Below, piece by piece: positions 44,214 to 54,409 of a stretch of 64,000 bases of DNA. Position 1 is the stretch's first letter, and each line of letters starts with the position of its first letter. Source of the DNA: Limnobaculum allomyrinae (lineage in GTDB: Bacteria > Pseudomonadota > Gammaproteobacteria > Enterobacterales > Enterobacteriaceae); contig NZ_JADRCR010000008.1 of the NCBI RefSeq assembly GCF_016649425.1, positions 124,001 to 188,000 of the forward strand, given 5' to 3'. Both the position numbers and the translations under genes were made by a program. The notes beneath the pieces are model-generated. The model worked only from the letters and a program-made list of their open reading frames with translations, was not told the DNA's origin and searched no databases.

Positions 44214-45941
44214 TTAGCAGAGCGTTTTTTCTTCAATGAATTTATTTACGATCGCTAATACCTGTTCCGCTGTTGGTTGTGCTAATGCATTTTCCGCCAG
44301 TGTTTTCACATCAGAATAGTTCGCATTACGAATAATTTTCTTGATGCGAGGTATAGAGATAGCACTCATACTAAACTCATCCAGGCCCATGCCGAGCAGC
44401 AACAGAGTTGCACGTTCATCACCCGCTAACTCACCACACATCCCAGTCCATTTGCCTTCTTTATGAGAAGCATCGATAACCTGTTTGATTAAGGTTAACA
44501 CAGATGGAGAGAGTGGGTTATAGAGATGAGAAATCAGCTCGTTGCCACGATCTACTGCCAGAGTATACTGGGTTAAGTCGTTTGTCCCAATACTAAAGAA
44601 ATCAACTTCTTTTGCTAAATGGTGTGCAATAGTGGCTGCAGCAGGAGTTTCTACCATTACGCCCACTTCAATTGACTCATCAAAAGCAATATTCTCTTTT
44701 CTGAGCTGATCTTTTAGCATTTCCAACTCAGCTTTCAGTAAACGAACTTCTTCTACTGAAATGATCATTGGGAACATAATACGTAGCTTGCCGAAAGCAG
44801 ATGCACGCAGAGTTGCACGCAACTGTGCATGAAGGATTTCTTTACGGTCTAAGCAGATACGAATAGCACGCCAGCCAAGGAATGGGTTTTCCTCTTTAGG
44901 CAAATTCATATACGGCAGATCTTTATCGCCGCCAATGTCCATAGTACGCAGAATAACTGGCAAATCACCCATGGCTTCAACCACGGCTTTATAAGCCTGA
45001 AATTGCTCTTCTTCAGTTGGAAAAGCATCGCGATCCATAAACAGGAATTCAGTACGGTAGAGTCCAACGCCTTCAGCGCCATTACGCTCGGCACCAGGAA
45101 CATCACGTACGGTACCGATGTTAGCGGCAACTTCTACCTGATGACCATCCAGCGTGATTGCCGGTAGATCTTTCAGTTTAGCTAACTCATTTTTATCACT
45201 CAGGTACTGAGCCTGAGCGGCCTTTAACTGATCGATGGTTTCTGCTGGTGGATTAACATAAACTTTGTTGTTGACGCAATCCAGAATCAGAAAATCACCA
45301 TTTTTCACCTGCTTAGTGACATCATTGGTACCCACAATTGCAGGAATTTCCAGTGAACGCGCCATGATAGAGGTGTGGGAAGTACGACCACCTAAATCAG
45401 TGATAAAGCCAAGAACTTTATCCAGATTTAACTGAGCTGTCTCTGATGGCGTCAGATCGGTTGCAACCAGAATAGCTTCATCCTGAATAGCACCCAGATC
45501 GACAATCGTCATACCCAAAATGTTTTGTAATAAGCGCTTGCCAATATCACGGATATCAGCAGCGCGCTCTTTTAAGTATTCATCTTCCAGACTTTCAAGT
45601 TCGATCGCCTGAGCTTCAAACACGCCATGAGCGGCGGCATCAGCAGTTTCTAATTTCGTTTTGATTCGGCTTTCAACTTCCTGCTCGAGGTCTTCGTCCT
45701 CCAACAGCATGATATGACCTTCAAAGATGGCCGCTTTTTCTTCACCGAACGTTTCGCTCGCTTTTTCCATGATGGCATTAAGCTGGGCGCTGGCTTTATC
45801 GCGACCAGCTTTAAAACGGGCGATTTCTTGCTCGATGTTATCGCTGGAAATCTTCTTGTTATTAATGACGATCGGATCGTCTTTTAATATAAGAGCCTTA
45901 CCAAATGCAATGCCTGGAGATACTAGGATGCCTGAAATCAT
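44214..45941 (-). CDS. ptsI: PTS phosphoenolpyruvate-protein phosphotransferase (enzyme I)
   Basis: Enzyme I takes phosphate from phosphoenolpyruvate and hands it to HPr. The 575 residues equal the E. coli length. Phosphorylated His189 lies in [13 protein letters not shown], the PEP-binding C-terminal barrel has the [11 protein letters not shown] and [14 protein letters not shown] motifs, and active Cys is in [11 protein letters not shown]. Start ATG 45941, 45 bases after ptsH. Transcribed with ptsH. Confidence 0.98.
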   Translation of the reverse strand: MISGILVSPGIAFGKALILKDDPIVINNKKISSDNIEQEIARFKAGRDKASAQLNAIMEKASETFGEEKAAIFEGHIMLLEDEDLEQEVESRIKTKLETADAAAHGVFEAQAIELESLEDEYLKERAADIRDIGKRLLQNILGMTIVDLGAIQDEAILVATDLTPSETAQLNLDKVLGFITDLGGRTSHTSIMARSLEIPAIVGTNDVTKQVKNGDFLILDCVNNKVYVNPPAETIDQLKAAQAQYLSDKNELAKLKDLPAITLDGHQVEVAANIGTVRDVPGAERNGAEGVGLYRTEFLFMDRDAFPTEEEQFQAYKAVVEAMGDLPVILRTMDIGGDKDLPYMNLPKEENPFLGWRAIRICLDRKEILHAQLRATLRASAFGKLRIMFPMIISVEEVRLLKAELEMLKDQLRKENIAFDESIEVGVMVETPAAATIAHHLAKEVDFFSIGTNDLTQYTLAVDRGNELISHLYNPLSPSVLTLIKQVIDASHKEGKWTGMCGELAGDERATLLLLGMGLDEFSMSAISIPRIKKIIRNANYSDVKTLAENALAQPTAEQVLAIVNKFIEEKTLC

Positions 45942-45986
45942 AAGCCTACCTTAATCTAAAACGGGTGTTAAAATGTAATACAGGGC

Positions 45987-46244
45987 TTATTCAAGTTCTG
46001 CCATTAATTTTACAAGATGCTCAACAGCTTGTTGCTCATCTTCGCCTTCAGCTGAAATCGTTACTACAGTACCTTGAGTCAGGCCAAGAGTTTGTAATTT
46101 GAACAGGCTTTTAGCGCTGGAGCTCTTACCATTTGAAGTAACCGTGATATCAGAAGTAAAAGCTTTCGCTTCTTTTACGAACTGTGCTGCTGGGCGGGTA
46201 TGCAGGCCGTTTGGCGCGGTTACTGTAACATCTTGCTGGAACAT
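45987..46244 (-). CDS. ptsH: PTS phosphocarrier protein HPr
   Basis: HPr carries phosphate between enzyme I and the sugar-specific IIA proteins. The 85-residue protein ([20 protein letters not shown]) has His15 in GLHTRPA and Ser46 in SSAKSLFKL. The start is ATG 46244 by exact match to the family N-terminus; four more codons upstream are in frame. GAGGATC lies just before the start. First gene of ptsHI. Confidence 0.98.
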   Translation of the reverse strand: MFQQDVTVTAPNGLHTRPAAQFVKEAKAFTSDITVTSNGKSSSAKSLFKLQTLGLTQGTVVTISAEGEDEQQAVEHLVKLMAELE

Positions 46245-46727
46245 AGTGATCCTCAACTTAGTTGGATTAAAGCTTTTGGCGTTAACACTTAAGTTTAGCC
46301 TATTATTTTTACTAATACGGCGTTAGCGTAACAGCAACATTGCCATATTAATGCTGGAATGCGCGGGATAGAAGGAACTACGTGAGGGGCTTTGACAGCT
46401 TTTCCTTTGTTGTTCCGAACTACAATATACCACTTACGCTATTATATATGGCTCCTTTTAGCAAGGAGCTAAACGATTAAGAAGTGATTTAATTCGCGCA
46501 TCGAAAAAAGTATTTAGCTTGATACTCGTTGAAACGAAAAAAATCAAATTTTTTTATTTAAAAGCGAGATGTGGTGCACAGAAAACGGTTTAAAAAATCG
46601 AGTTAGTTACAGAAATGTTATTTGATTGAAACGTGAATTTAGACAGAATGAATATTTTGTAACGGTCGAATTTATAATAGAAAAATGACGCTCAGGTCGT
46701 CAGAAAAAGCAGATTATTTATTTAAGT
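46245..46727 (-). promoter_or_regulatory. ptsH upstream region
   Basis: About 480 bases between ptsH and the cysK terminator hold no gene. On the minus strand a TATAAT-like -10 lies at 46446-46441. Next to it, a 7-bp inverted repeat GCTCCTT/AAGGAGC (46451-46457/46463-46469) may be an operator. The upstream part is AT-rich. I could not place a CRP site with confidence. Confidence 0.5.
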
Positions 46728-46763
46728 AAAAAGCCACTACAAAAAGTTTTGTGGTGGCTTTTT
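46728..46763 (-). terminator. Terminator of cysK
   Basis: A long stem (AAAAAGCCACTACAAAA with TTTTGTGGTGGCTTTTT, one G-T pair) forms a hairpin with A and T runs at its outer ends, 26 bases after the cysK stop. Confidence 0.85.
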
Positions 46764-46788
46764 ACATTAATGGTAAGTGAGTACTATC

Positions 46789-47757
46789 TTACTGTTGCAA
46801 CTCTTTTTCAGTAAACAAATCAGCAAAAAGAGGGGTACTTAAGTAACGTTCGCCGGATGAAGGTAGAATCACCACAATGTTTTTGTCGGCGAATTCTGGC
46901 TTCTCAATTAAACGTAAAGCAGCAGCCACTGCAGCACCTGATGAAATACCAGCCAGAATACCTTCTTCATCCATCAAACGACGTGCGGTAGAAATCGCTT
47001 CTTCATTACTGATTTTTTCAACCCGATCGATCAGACTAAGGTCAAGGTTGCCAGGAATAAATCCGGCGCCAATACCCTGAATTTTATGTGGTCCAGGTTT
47101 CAATTCTTCACCGGCTAATGCCTGGCTAATAACAGGAGAGTCTGTAGGTTCTACCGCGACTGAAATAATTTTCTTACCTTTGGTATTTTTAATATAGCGG
47201 CTTACACCAGTTAATGTGCCGCCAGTACCAACGCCAGCGATAAACACATCTACGTTACCATCCGTATCTTCCCAAATTTCAGGGCCGGTCGTTTTCTCGT
47301 GAATTGCCGGGTTAGCAGGATTGTTAAACTGTTGCAGCATTAAGTAATGTGCAGGATCGGATGCAACTATCTCTTCTGCTTTAGCAATTGCACCTTTCAT
47401 ACCTTTAGCTGCTTCGGTTAGAACCAGATTCGCACCCAACGCTTTTAACAATTTACGACGTTCAAGACTCATTGATTCGGGCATAGTAAGTGTTAACTTA
47501 TATCCACGAGCAGCTGCAACGAATGCTAAAGCAATACCCGTATTGCCACTGGTTGGTTCGACTAACTCAACACCTTTCTTTAGTGTTTCACGCTTTTCTG
47601 CATCCCAAATCATGTTGGCACCAATACGGCACTTCACACTAAAGCTGGGATTACGGGACTCTATTTTTGCCAGGATTTTCCCATTCCCAATACGATTCAG
47701 GCGTACCAGCGGGGTATGGCCGATGGTTTGTGAGTTGTCTTCATAAATCTTAGTCAT
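46789..47757 (-). CDS. cysK: Cysteine synthase A CysK
   Basis: CysK (O-acetylserine sulfhydrylase A) makes cysteine from O-acetylserine and sulfide; with CysE it forms the cysteine synthase complex. The 322 residues carry the PLP Lys42 in FSVKCRIG, the loop TSGNTG (69-74), and [14 protein letters not shown]. The C-terminal [14 protein letters not shown] is present. Start ATG 47757. E. coli cysK is next to cysZ; here they are separated by the polysaccharide cluster. Its promoter must lie in 47758-48090. Confidence 0.98.
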   Translation of the reverse strand: MTKIYEDNSQTIGHTPLVRLNRIGNGKILAKIESRNPSFSVKCRIGANMIWDAEKRETLKKGVELVEPTSGNTGIALAFVAAARGYKLTLTMPESMSLERRKLLKALGANLVLTEAAKGMKGAIAKAEEIVASDPAHYLMLQQFNNPANPAIHEKTTGPEIWEDTDGNVDVFIAGVGTGGTLTGVSRYIKNTKGKKIISVAVEPTDSPVISQALAGEELKPGPHKIQGIGAGFIPGNLDLSLIDRVEKISNEEAISTARRLMDEEGILAGISSGAAVAAALRLIEKPEFADKNIVVILPSSGERYLSTPLFADLFTEKELQQ

Positions 47758-48098
47758 GGTTTATCCTTTAATATTATGAATTTTCTGGAGAACTCATACA
47801 GCATAGCGCCAAATTCTGAAGAGTGAAGGAAGGATTTGATATATCTATATGTGATTAGGGAATAAGTTTTTATTCCTATCGGGATGAGATTTATTAAAAC
47901 ATATCAATAGTAGCTTAAAATACGAGTTAATGTTTTAAGAAACAGACTCTCTTAAGTATAATTTTCTGTGTTTTTAATGTCCATTTATCTTTGTTGTTGA
48001 CTAATTTGCACTAATCGAAAATAGCTGTGTTGAGTAAGTATTTTTATAAATCAAAATGTTATTTGCTATTTGTGTACATATGTTGTGTGGCGGTTAAC
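47758..48098. other. Upstream part of the cysK-wzz intergenic region
   Basis: About 340 AT-rich bases with no gene. It should contain the cysK promoter on the minus strand. A pair of GTTAAC palindromes (48093 and 48111) flanks the -35 region of the forward promoter. No remnant of a mobile element was seen. Confidence 0.5.
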
Positions 48099-48126
48099 TT
48101 GCGATTGAGAGTTAACTGAGTATAAT
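48099..48126 (+). promoter_or_regulatory. Promoter of the polysaccharide operon
   Basis: TTGCGA at 48099-48104 and perfect TATAAT at 48121-48126 with a 16-base spacer. Transcription would start near 48133, leaving a leader of about 215 bases with the ops element before wzz. Confidence 0.65.
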
Positions 48127-48252
48127 CAGCCGCAACAAGTACACCGTACTATCAAACAGTATAAGTTATAGACAAAATTATCTTTGTGACTAGCTTAGGA
48201 AAAAGTAACTAACCTTAATTATACCCATTGGTGTCCTACATTACTTTTTTAC

Positions 48253-48290
48253 CACGCCTCTGGGAGCTGTAACCTAGGGGCGGTAGCATG
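48253..48290 (+). promoter_or_regulatory. JUMPstart sequence with ops element (RfaH recruitment)
   Basis: The 38 bases match the JUMPstart consensus (CTCTGGGAGCTG, then AGGGGCGGTAGCATG). The ops core GGCGGTAGCATG is at 48279-48290. RfaH is recruited to RNA polymerase paused at ops and lets it read long, AT-rich surface-polysaccharide operons, so the genes to wbuC are predicted to be RfaH-dependent. rfaH is not in this window. Confidence 0.93.
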
Positions 48291-48349
48291 CTTGAAAAGC
48301 ATTAGAGCTCCCCCTTAAATACATTAAATTTCAACTAATTGGAATAGCA

Positions 48350-49438
48350 ATGAGTAATAAAGAACAATCTCAGTCGCAACCTCAGTCGATGATTGCTGGT
48401 TACTATCCCCTGTATCAAGCTCCACAAAACGATGATGATATAGATTTATTTGATTTTATTGCACAACTTTGGAAGAAAAGGCGTTGGATTGTTGGTTGCA
48501 TGCTGGTAACCACACTTTTAGCGGCAGTCTATGCATTTACAGCTGAAGAGCAGTGGACGGCAACTGCTGTGGTGGATGCGCCTGGGTTTAGCTCCATGAA
48601 TAACTATTATCAAGGGACAAGGTTATTGGAGGGGAATGTTGACAAGTCAATCTCATCAGAAGAGGTGGCTGATAAATTATTTAAGCAATTTATTTCGCAA
48701 GCGAGTTCTTATAATGAATTAAGTAAGTTTATTAGTGAAAGTGACTATTTTAAGAAATTAGTTGAAGGGAAGAGTGAACAAAAAAGAGCTAAATTACTTA
48801 ATGAAATAATTAGTGATGTAAAGGTTACTAAAGAAAAAGATAGTTCGATTTACTCTTTTAGCTTTCCTGCCACTACTTCAGCAGAAGCCAAAAAACTCTT
48901 AGAAAAATATATTGAAATGGTAAATGCCAATGTTAGCCAGGTTCAGTATGCTCAATTAACGTCTCAAATAGAGAATAAAAAACAAACACTCCAAAATCAG
49001 ATGCTAGCTATCAAGAAAGTTGCTGAAGAGCAACGCTTGGAAGAAATTAAGAATATCAAAATGGCACTCACTGTTGCTGAAAGAACTAATATCCAAAAAC
49101 CAGAGATAACGGGTTTAACTAAACTAGATAGTAATAGATTATTTTTACTGGGAAAAGATGCGCTTAGTGCGATGTCTGAAAGTATTGAAAAACAACCATT
49201 GGTGCTGGGCGATGATTATTATAATTTGCAACGTCAGTTGATTAACTTGATCAATTTTAAAGTTAATAGTACTGATGCTAAAGGGTTTAGTTATTTGAAG
49301 AGTCCGATCTTGCCTATTGAAAACGATAAGCCTAAAAGAATAATAATATTAAGCATTGGCCTTTTCTTGGGGTTGGTAGGTGGTATTGGAATAGTTTTAT
49401 TATATAATGAAATTAAACGTCGAAAAATTGATAAGTAA
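48350..49438 (+). CDS. wzz: O-antigen chain-length regulator Wzz
   Basis: A polysaccharide co-polymerase of the Wzz type, setting the modal chain length of the polymer made by Wzy. The 362 residues have a Gln/Ser-rich N-terminus, the DLFDFIAQLWKKRRWIV entry to TM1 (45-65), a periplasmic domain with a coiled coil (about 195-230: IENKKQTLQNQMLAIKKVAEE), and TM2 near 330-355 preceded by the Pro-rich SPILPIENDKPKR. Being first in the cluster is unlike E. coli, where wzz is beyond gnd. Start ATG 48350, about 60 bases after ops. Confidence 0.9.
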   Translation: MSNKEQSQSQPQSMIAGYYPLYQAPQNDDDIDLFDFIAQLWKKRRWIVGCMLVTTLLAAVYAFTAEEQWTATAVVDAPGFSSMNNYYQGTRLLEGNVDKSISSEEVADKLFKQFISQASSYNELSKFISESDYFKKLVEGKSEQKRAKLLNEIISDVKVTKEKDSSIYSFSFPATTSAEAKKLLEKYIEMVNANVSQVQYAQLTSQIENKKQTLQNQMLAIKKVAEEQRLEEIKNIKMALTVAERTNIQKPEITGLTKLDSNRLFLLGKDALSAMSESIEKQPLVLGDDYYNLQRQLINLINFKVNSTDAKGFSYLKSPILPIENDKPKRIIILSIGLFLGLVGGIGIVLLYNEIKRRKIDK

Positions 49439-49589
49439 AATAAAGTTACTTACCAATATAAGTAATTTGTGGGTTAAATAGCATATTTTCTGTTTTTATA
49501 TTTGACCGTAAGTAAATTATATAGCTAAATGATGAATTAAAGTGATATATACCAATAACATAATTAATAATAGATAGAGAAATTTTCAG

Positions 49590-50480
49590 ATGAAGATTCT
49601 TTTATTCGGTAAAAATGGTCAAGTTGGCTGGGAGCTTCAACGTTCTCTGACACCATTAGGTAATGTTATTTCAGTTGATGTTCATTCAACTGAATATTGC
49701 GGTGATTTTAGTAATCCTGGAGGTATCGCCAAAACGATACAAGAAATTAGACCCGATATAATTGTTAATGCTGCAGCTTATACGGCTGTGGATAAAGCTG
49801 AAGATGAACCTGAGTTTGCGCAATTAATTAATGCTACGAGTGTAGAGATTATTGCTAGAGAAGCAGAGAAGCTAGGGGCATGGTTTATTCATTATTCTAC
49901 TGACTATGTATTTTCGGGAACCGGAGATACAGCTTGGGTAGAAAGTGATATACCTTCACCATTGAATATTTATGGGCAAACTAAACTGGCAGGGGAAAAA
50001 GCGATTCAAGATCATTGCAAAAAATATTTAATTTTTAGAACTAGTTGGGTCTATGCTTGCAGAGGTGATAATTTTGCGAAGACAATGCTACGACTGGCAA
50101 AGGAACGAATGGAACTTTCTGTAATCAATGATCAGTTTGGAGCTCCGACAGGGGCTGAGTTATTAGCTGATTGTACAGCCCATGCTATAAAAACAGCATT
50201 ATATCAGCCTAAGGTTGCTGGGATATATCATTTGGTTGCATCAGGAACAACAACTTGGTATGGATATGCTGATTTAGTTTTTAAAGAAGCTAAAAATGCG
50301 GGATTAATTCTAAAAATTAATAAAGTTAACCCTATACCATCAAGTTCTTATGTCACACCGGCTAAACGCCCTGCAAACTCAAGACTAGATACAACTAAAT
50401 TTCAACAAACATTTGATATAACTTTGCCTGCTTGGAATGTGGGTGTTAAGCGTATGTTAAATGAGTTGTTTTCCTTCTAA
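49590..50480 (+). CDS. rmlD: dTDP-4-dehydrorhamnose reductase RmlD
   Basis: RmlD performs the last step to dTDP-L-rhamnose, reducing dTDP-6-deoxy-L-lyxo-4-hexulose with NADPH. The 296-residue short-chain dehydrogenase fold has the nucleotide loop GKNGQVGWEL near the N-terminus, NAAAYTAVDKAEDE, HYSTDYVFSG and the catalytic YGQTK (Tyr/Lys). Start ATG 49590 in an AT-rich context. It follows wzz after 151 bases. rmlB and rmlA, usual neighbours, are missing. Confidence 0.95.
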   Translation: MKILLFGKNGQVGWELQRSLTPLGNVISVDVHSTEYCGDFSNPGGIAKTIQEIRPDIIVNAAAYTAVDKAEDEPEFAQLINATSVEIIAREAEKLGAWFIHYSTDYVFSGTGDTAWVESDIPSPLNIYGQTKLAGEKAIQDHCKKYLIFRTSWVYACRGDNFAKTMLRLAKERMELSVINDQFGAPTGAELLADCTAHAIKTALYQPKVAGIYHLVASGTTTWYGYADLVFKEAKNAGLILKINKVNPIPSSSYVTPAKRPANSRLDTTKFQQTFDITLPAWNVGVKRMLNELFSF

Positions 50481-50689
50481 TGGTATCATTGAATATACTA
50501 ATAAAATTATATGAATCATTCAAAATACCGATACCTATAAAAGAAAAGTGTTAATCGTTTATAGGAACTTTATATAATTTAAAACACTTTGTATTATTCA
50601 AAATTTTTATCCATCACTAATAGTAAATAGAAAAATGATTTCATCATTGTTTATAGTAATGTTAATCAGAGATAATTTAGGGTATTTAA

Positions 50690-51238
50690 ATGAATGTCAT
50701 TAAAACAAAAATTCCTGAAGTGTTAATTTTTGAACCTAAAATTTTTGGTGATGAGCGTGGATTTTTTTTTGAGAGTTTTAGTCAAAAATATTTTAATGAT
50801 ATCATTGGTTATCCAGTAAATTTTGTTCAAGATAATCATTCTCAATCTTCAAAGGGAGTGTTACGAGGATTACACTATCAATTACCTCCATATGCACAAG
50901 GAAAATTAGTACGCTGTGTCGTGGGTGAGGTTTTTGATGTTGCTGTAGATATTCGACGGAGCTCTCCAACATTTGGTCAATGGGTTGGAGTAAATTTATC
51001 GGCAGAAAATAAGAAACAATTATGGCTCCCTGAAGGGTTTGCTCATGGTTTTTTGACTTTAAGTGAAACTGCAGAGCTTTTATATAAGACTACAAATTAC
51101 TATGCTCCTCAATATGATCGAGGAATTATATGGAATGATGAAACAATAAAAATTGAATGGCCTCAACTTGGTGATTTCATTATGTCAAATAAAGATTTGA
51201 TTCAGCCGTTGCTAAATGAGAGTGATGATTTTTTATGA
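50690..51238 (+). CDS. rmlC: dTDP-4-dehydrorhamnose 3,5-epimerase RmlC
   Basis: RmlC inverts C3 and C5 of dTDP-4-keto-6-deoxyglucose before RmlD. The 182 residues match the family cupin: FGDERGFFFESF, VQDNHSQSSKGVLRGLHYQ (catalytic His), GKLVRCVVGEVFDVAVDIRRSS and the WLPEGFAHGFLTLS segment. Start ATG 50690. A gap of 209 AT-rich bases separates it from rmlD, with no recognisable remnant of rmlA. Confidence 0.96.
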   Translation: MNVIKTKIPEVLIFEPKIFGDERGFFFESFSQKYFNDIIGYPVNFVQDNHSQSSKGVLRGLHYQLPPYAQGKLVRCVVGEVFDVAVDIRRSSPTFGQWVGVNLSAENKKQLWLPEGFAHGFLTLSETAELLYKTTNYYAPQYDRGIIWNDETIKIEWPQLGDFIMSNKDLIQPLLNESDDFL

Positions 51239-51299
51239 TAACTGGTTATAGTTATCATTGTAATAGTGATGTATTTTTTTACGTCATAAGAGTTTGCTC

Positions 51300-52550
51300 A
51301 TGAGTTTGATAAGAAATAGTATTTTAAATATTGGTGGATATATTCTGCCTGGATTAATATCTATTCCAGCCTTGGGCTATATGGCAAGAGTCATGGGAAT
51401 GGAGAAATTCGGTATTTTTACTCTTGCGCTTTCATTGGTAGGCTATGCGAGCATATTTGATGCGGGGCTTACTAGAGCTGTTGTAAGAGAAATTTCAATA
51501 AATAGAAATAATATTGAAGTTAGTCGGAAGATAATATCTACAGCAACACTTTCTCTTTTGGCATTGGGATTTTTAGGTTTTTTTATAATTATCATTAATG
51601 CATCATTTATCGTTAACATATTAAATGTAAGTTCTAATATAGTAGATGATGTGAAATTTTCTATATATATATTAGCCTTGACTGTACCTATATTTTTACT
51701 TAATCAATTATGGTTTGCAATTTTAGAAGGAAAGGAACAATTCGTTATATTGAATGTTCAAAAGAGTATTAGTGGCAGTTTAGTTAGTGGTCTTCCTGCA
51801 ATATTTATATTATATAATAATAATATTATATACGCTATGTTAGCATTATTGATTAGTCGTATTGTTTCATTAATGGTGACTTTTTTTCTTTCAAAAAAAA
51901 TAATATTATCTTCCGGTACCGTTTTTGATTATTTAACATTTAAACGGTTAATTTCTTTTGGTGGATGGATAACTGTAAGTAATATTATTAGTCCCATCAT
52001 GGCATATTTTGATCGTTTTGTTGTATCGCATTTTTTCGGTGCTAATAATGTTGCTAATTACAGTGCTCCTTCGGAAGGGATTTCTCGATTATTGATAATT
52101 CCGGGCGCTTTAGCACGCGCAATTTTTCCAAAATTGAGTTATTCAAATAGTCATGTTGAAAAAAATAGAAATAAAAGAATTGCTTATATTTTGATATGTA
52201 TATGTTGTTTTCCGATTGTTTTTATTGGTTGTTATTTTTCTGAAAAAATTATGCTGTTATGGATGGGACCAGAGTTTATTGGTACTCCTGTGATCATCTT
52301 TCAGATATTATTATTTGGATACTTTTTTAATTCCCTTGCTCATATACCTTTTGCTAGTATTCAGGCTTCTGGTTATGCTCGGTGGACAGCAATTGTTCAT
52401 ATATTAGAGCTTCTACCATATATAATTTTATTATATTTGTGTATTGATCACTTTGGAATTATTGGTGCAGCTATTGCGTGGTCTCTTCGTGTCACTTTTG
52501 ATTTTATTCTTTTATTATTAATTGATAATAGATTAAATTCTAATCTGTAA
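51300..52550 (+). CDS. wzx: O-antigen flippase Wzx
   Basis: Wzx moves undecaprenyl-linked repeat units across the inner membrane. The 416-residue protein has about twelve hydrophobic helices and a family N-terminus (SLIRNSILNIGGYILPGLIS, then GMEKFGIFTLALSLVGYASI). Very AT-rich. The start is ATG 51300; a TTG two codons earlier is less likely. It is followed by wzy after 15 bases. Its specificity probably follows the first sugar(s), GlcNAc with FucNAc or Rha. Confidence 0.88.
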   Translation: MSLIRNSILNIGGYILPGLISIPALGYMARVMGMEKFGIFTLALSLVGYASIFDAGLTRAVVREISINRNNIEVSRKIISTATLSLLALGFLGFFIIIINASFIVNILNVSSNIVDDVKFSIYILALTVPIFLLNQLWFAILEGKEQFVILNVQKSISGSLVSGLPAIFILYNNNIIYAMLALLISRIVSLMVTFFLSKKIILSSGTVFDYLTFKRLISFGGWITVSNIISPIMAYFDRFVVSHFFGANNVANYSAPSEGISRLLIIPGALARAIFPKLSYSNSHVEKNRNKRIAYILICICCFPIVFIGCYFSEKIMLLWMGPEFIGTPVIIFQILLFGYFFNSLAHIPFASIQASGYARWTAIVHILELLPYIILLYLCIDHFGIIGAAIAWSLRVTFDFILLLLIDNRLNSNL

Positions 52551-52565
52551 ATTTGAGATGGTTAA

Positions 52566-53579
52566 ATGGTATATTTACTCTCCATATTTCTATTTAGTTG
52601 CTGGGCATATTTAGTTGACAAAAATAAAATATATAAATTGAATTTGATTATTCCAATTATGTTAATTGGAATAATATTTTCTTTTAATCGCCAGAATCAG
52701 GATTATCAAGCATATTTAGAAATATTCAAAATTCCAGAATCTTATGCTGAAATTGGCTATATTTCGTTAGTTTCAATTGTTAAAGAGTTAGGTGGTTCTC
52801 ATGAAACTATAGTATTTTTTTTAGGGGTGTTAGTTGCAATTACATTCTATAGAATGGCTATATTAACTAAACTACCTGCATTGTTAATTATACTATATAT
52901 GATCTTTCCAATGCCTATAGATGTTGTTCAAATTAGAAATACATTTATGGTATTGTTTTTTATAAATTCTTTAATTGATTTTTATAGATCAAATATAATA
53001 CGCTCAAGTATATTTATATTTCTTTGTATTTGTTTTCATAGCGTAGGTGTTCTTTATCTGATATTTTGGACTTCTTTATTTTTTAGAAATAAAAAATATT
53101 TTAGTTATGTAATTAAAATTGGTATTGTATTATCATTTATAATTGTACCTTTTGCTATCAAAGCGTTGTTAATATATTTTAATACTAGAACTCTATCTGC
53201 ATATATATCAAATGATATAAAGTGGCATTCTATTTTTATTTGGGGTGTTCCATTTTTATTTGATCTCTTTATTTTGAAATTAATGATAAATAAATATCTT
53301 TATGATGCAGAGAGAAAAAAGTTAGCAAGGATACTATATACTATTTTAATGGTCATAACGTTATTTATGCCATTCTTGTTGTATGTGGATGAAATAAATA
53401 GATTGTTTAGAAATGCTGTTGTTATAAAGTATTTTTTAGCCTGTATAGTATTACCTTCAGTGCCTAAGTTAAATAGAATGATATTTATATCTTATTTAAT
53501 AGCTTTTGCTGTTATTATTGGTATTTATTATGTGGTTCAGATTAATTATGATTATATAATATTTAGTTTTCCAGAATGA
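52566..53579 (+). CDS. wzy: O-antigen polymerase Wzy (EpsG-like)
   Basis: The 337-residue protein is almost all hydrophobic, with about ten membrane segments and a larger loop. The Arg/Asp/Tyr pattern FNRQNQDYQAYLEIF and the FHSVGVLYLIFW segment resemble EpsG-type polymerases. It is taken as Wzy because it lies next to wzx and no other polymerase is present. Among the most AT-rich genes of the window, as usual for wzy. The linkage formed cannot be predicted from sequence. Confidence 0.8.
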   Translation: MVYLLSIFLFSCWAYLVDKNKIYKLNLIIPIMLIGIIFSFNRQNQDYQAYLEIFKIPESYAEIGYISLVSIVKELGGSHETIVFFLGVLVAITFYRMAILTKLPALLIILYMIFPMPIDVVQIRNTFMVLFFINSLIDFYRSNIIRSSIFIFLCICFHSVGVLYLIFWTSLFFRNKKYFSYVIKIGIVLSFIIVPFAIKALLIYFNTRTLSAYISNDIKWHSIFIWGVPFLFDLFILKLMINKYLYDAERKKLARILYTILMVITLFMPFLLYVDEINRLFRNAVVIKYFLACIVLPSVPKLNRMIFISYLIAFAVIIGIYYVVQINYDYIIFSFPE

Positions 53580-53604
53580 GTTTTATTATTCCATAGAGGA
53601 AAAA

Positions 53605-54402
53605 ATGATTTATTACATATGTGTTAATTTTAATAATTCACTATATACAGAGAAATTTATAGAAAGTGTTTGTCTTCAGGGGCCAAACACTCATGCATTA
53701 ATTGTTGATAATTCGTCTAATTTAAATGAGTTAGATAAGGTTGAAAGAATATGTAATAACTACAAGCAGGATAAAGTTACGCTGATTAAAAATAAAGAGA
53801 ATATTGGATATTTTGGTGGGTTAAATATTGCTATCAGGCAGATTGATAAAGAGAGTCCTATAATTATTGGCAATAATGATCTGTTTTTTGATGATAACTT
53901 TACAAAGATACTGAATAATAAAAAGTATCCAGATGATGTTATGATTATTGCACCAAATGTTATCACCAAAGATGGTTACAATCAAAATCCTCATTGTAGA
54001 AAAAGAGTAAGCACGATAAGAAAATTTTTGTATGAAATTTATTTTAAGTCATATAGCGCAGCTAAGATTTTAACTTTTGGTAGCAAAATTGTAAATTATA
54101 TTCGCGGCGGAAGAAACAATTCATTCGACCAAGACTCTGGCTATATACATATGGGTATCGGGGCTTGTTATATATTATTACCGTCATTTTTTAAGTATTT
54201 TGAAGAGCTTGATGATAAAGTTTTTTTGTATGGAGAAGAAGCTATTTTAGCCGGTCAGTTAATGAAGGTTGGGGGAAAAATGTATTATGACCATGATTTA
54301 ATTGTTCATCATGAAGAAAGTGCTACTTTATCAAAAGTTCCGTCAAAAACTAAATATAATTATATGAAAGACTCTTACCCTAAATATAAAAAGTATCTTT
54401 GA
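53605..54402 (+). CDS. GT2-family glycosyltransferase, probable rhamnosyltransferase
   Basis: A 265-residue inverting glycosyltransferase of the GT-A fold: N-terminal YICVNFNNSLYTEKFIESV, the nucleotide-binding ALIVDNSSN, NIGYFGGLNIAI and the Asp motif GNNDLFFDD that binds metal, with C-terminal GEEAILAGQLMKVGG as the acceptor-side acidic pair. Probable donor dTDP-L-rhamnose, since RmlC/D are the only dTDP-sugar enzymes in the cluster; this is inference. Its stop TGA overlaps the GAGG ribosome-binding site of fnlA. Confidence 0.82.
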   Translation: MIYYICVNFNNSLYTEKFIESVCLQGPNTHALIVDNSSNLNELDKVERICNNYKQDKVTLIKNKENIGYFGGLNIAIRQIDKESPIIIGNNDLFFDDNFTKILNNKKYPDDVMIIAPNVITKDGYNQNPHCRKRVSTIRKFLYEIYFKSYSAAKILTFGSKIVNYIRGGRNNSFDQDSGYIHMGIGACYILLPSFFKYFEELDDKVFLYGEEAILAGQLMKVGGKMYYDHDLIVHHEESATLSKVPSKTKYNYMKDSYPKYKKYL

Positions 54403-54409
54403 GGTTTGT

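Noticed and set aside
48093-48116. GTTAAC pair around the -35 box as a specific operator
   Set aside because: GTTAAC is a common AT-rich palindrome and two copies 18 bp apart are not strong evidence; noted only in the region entry.
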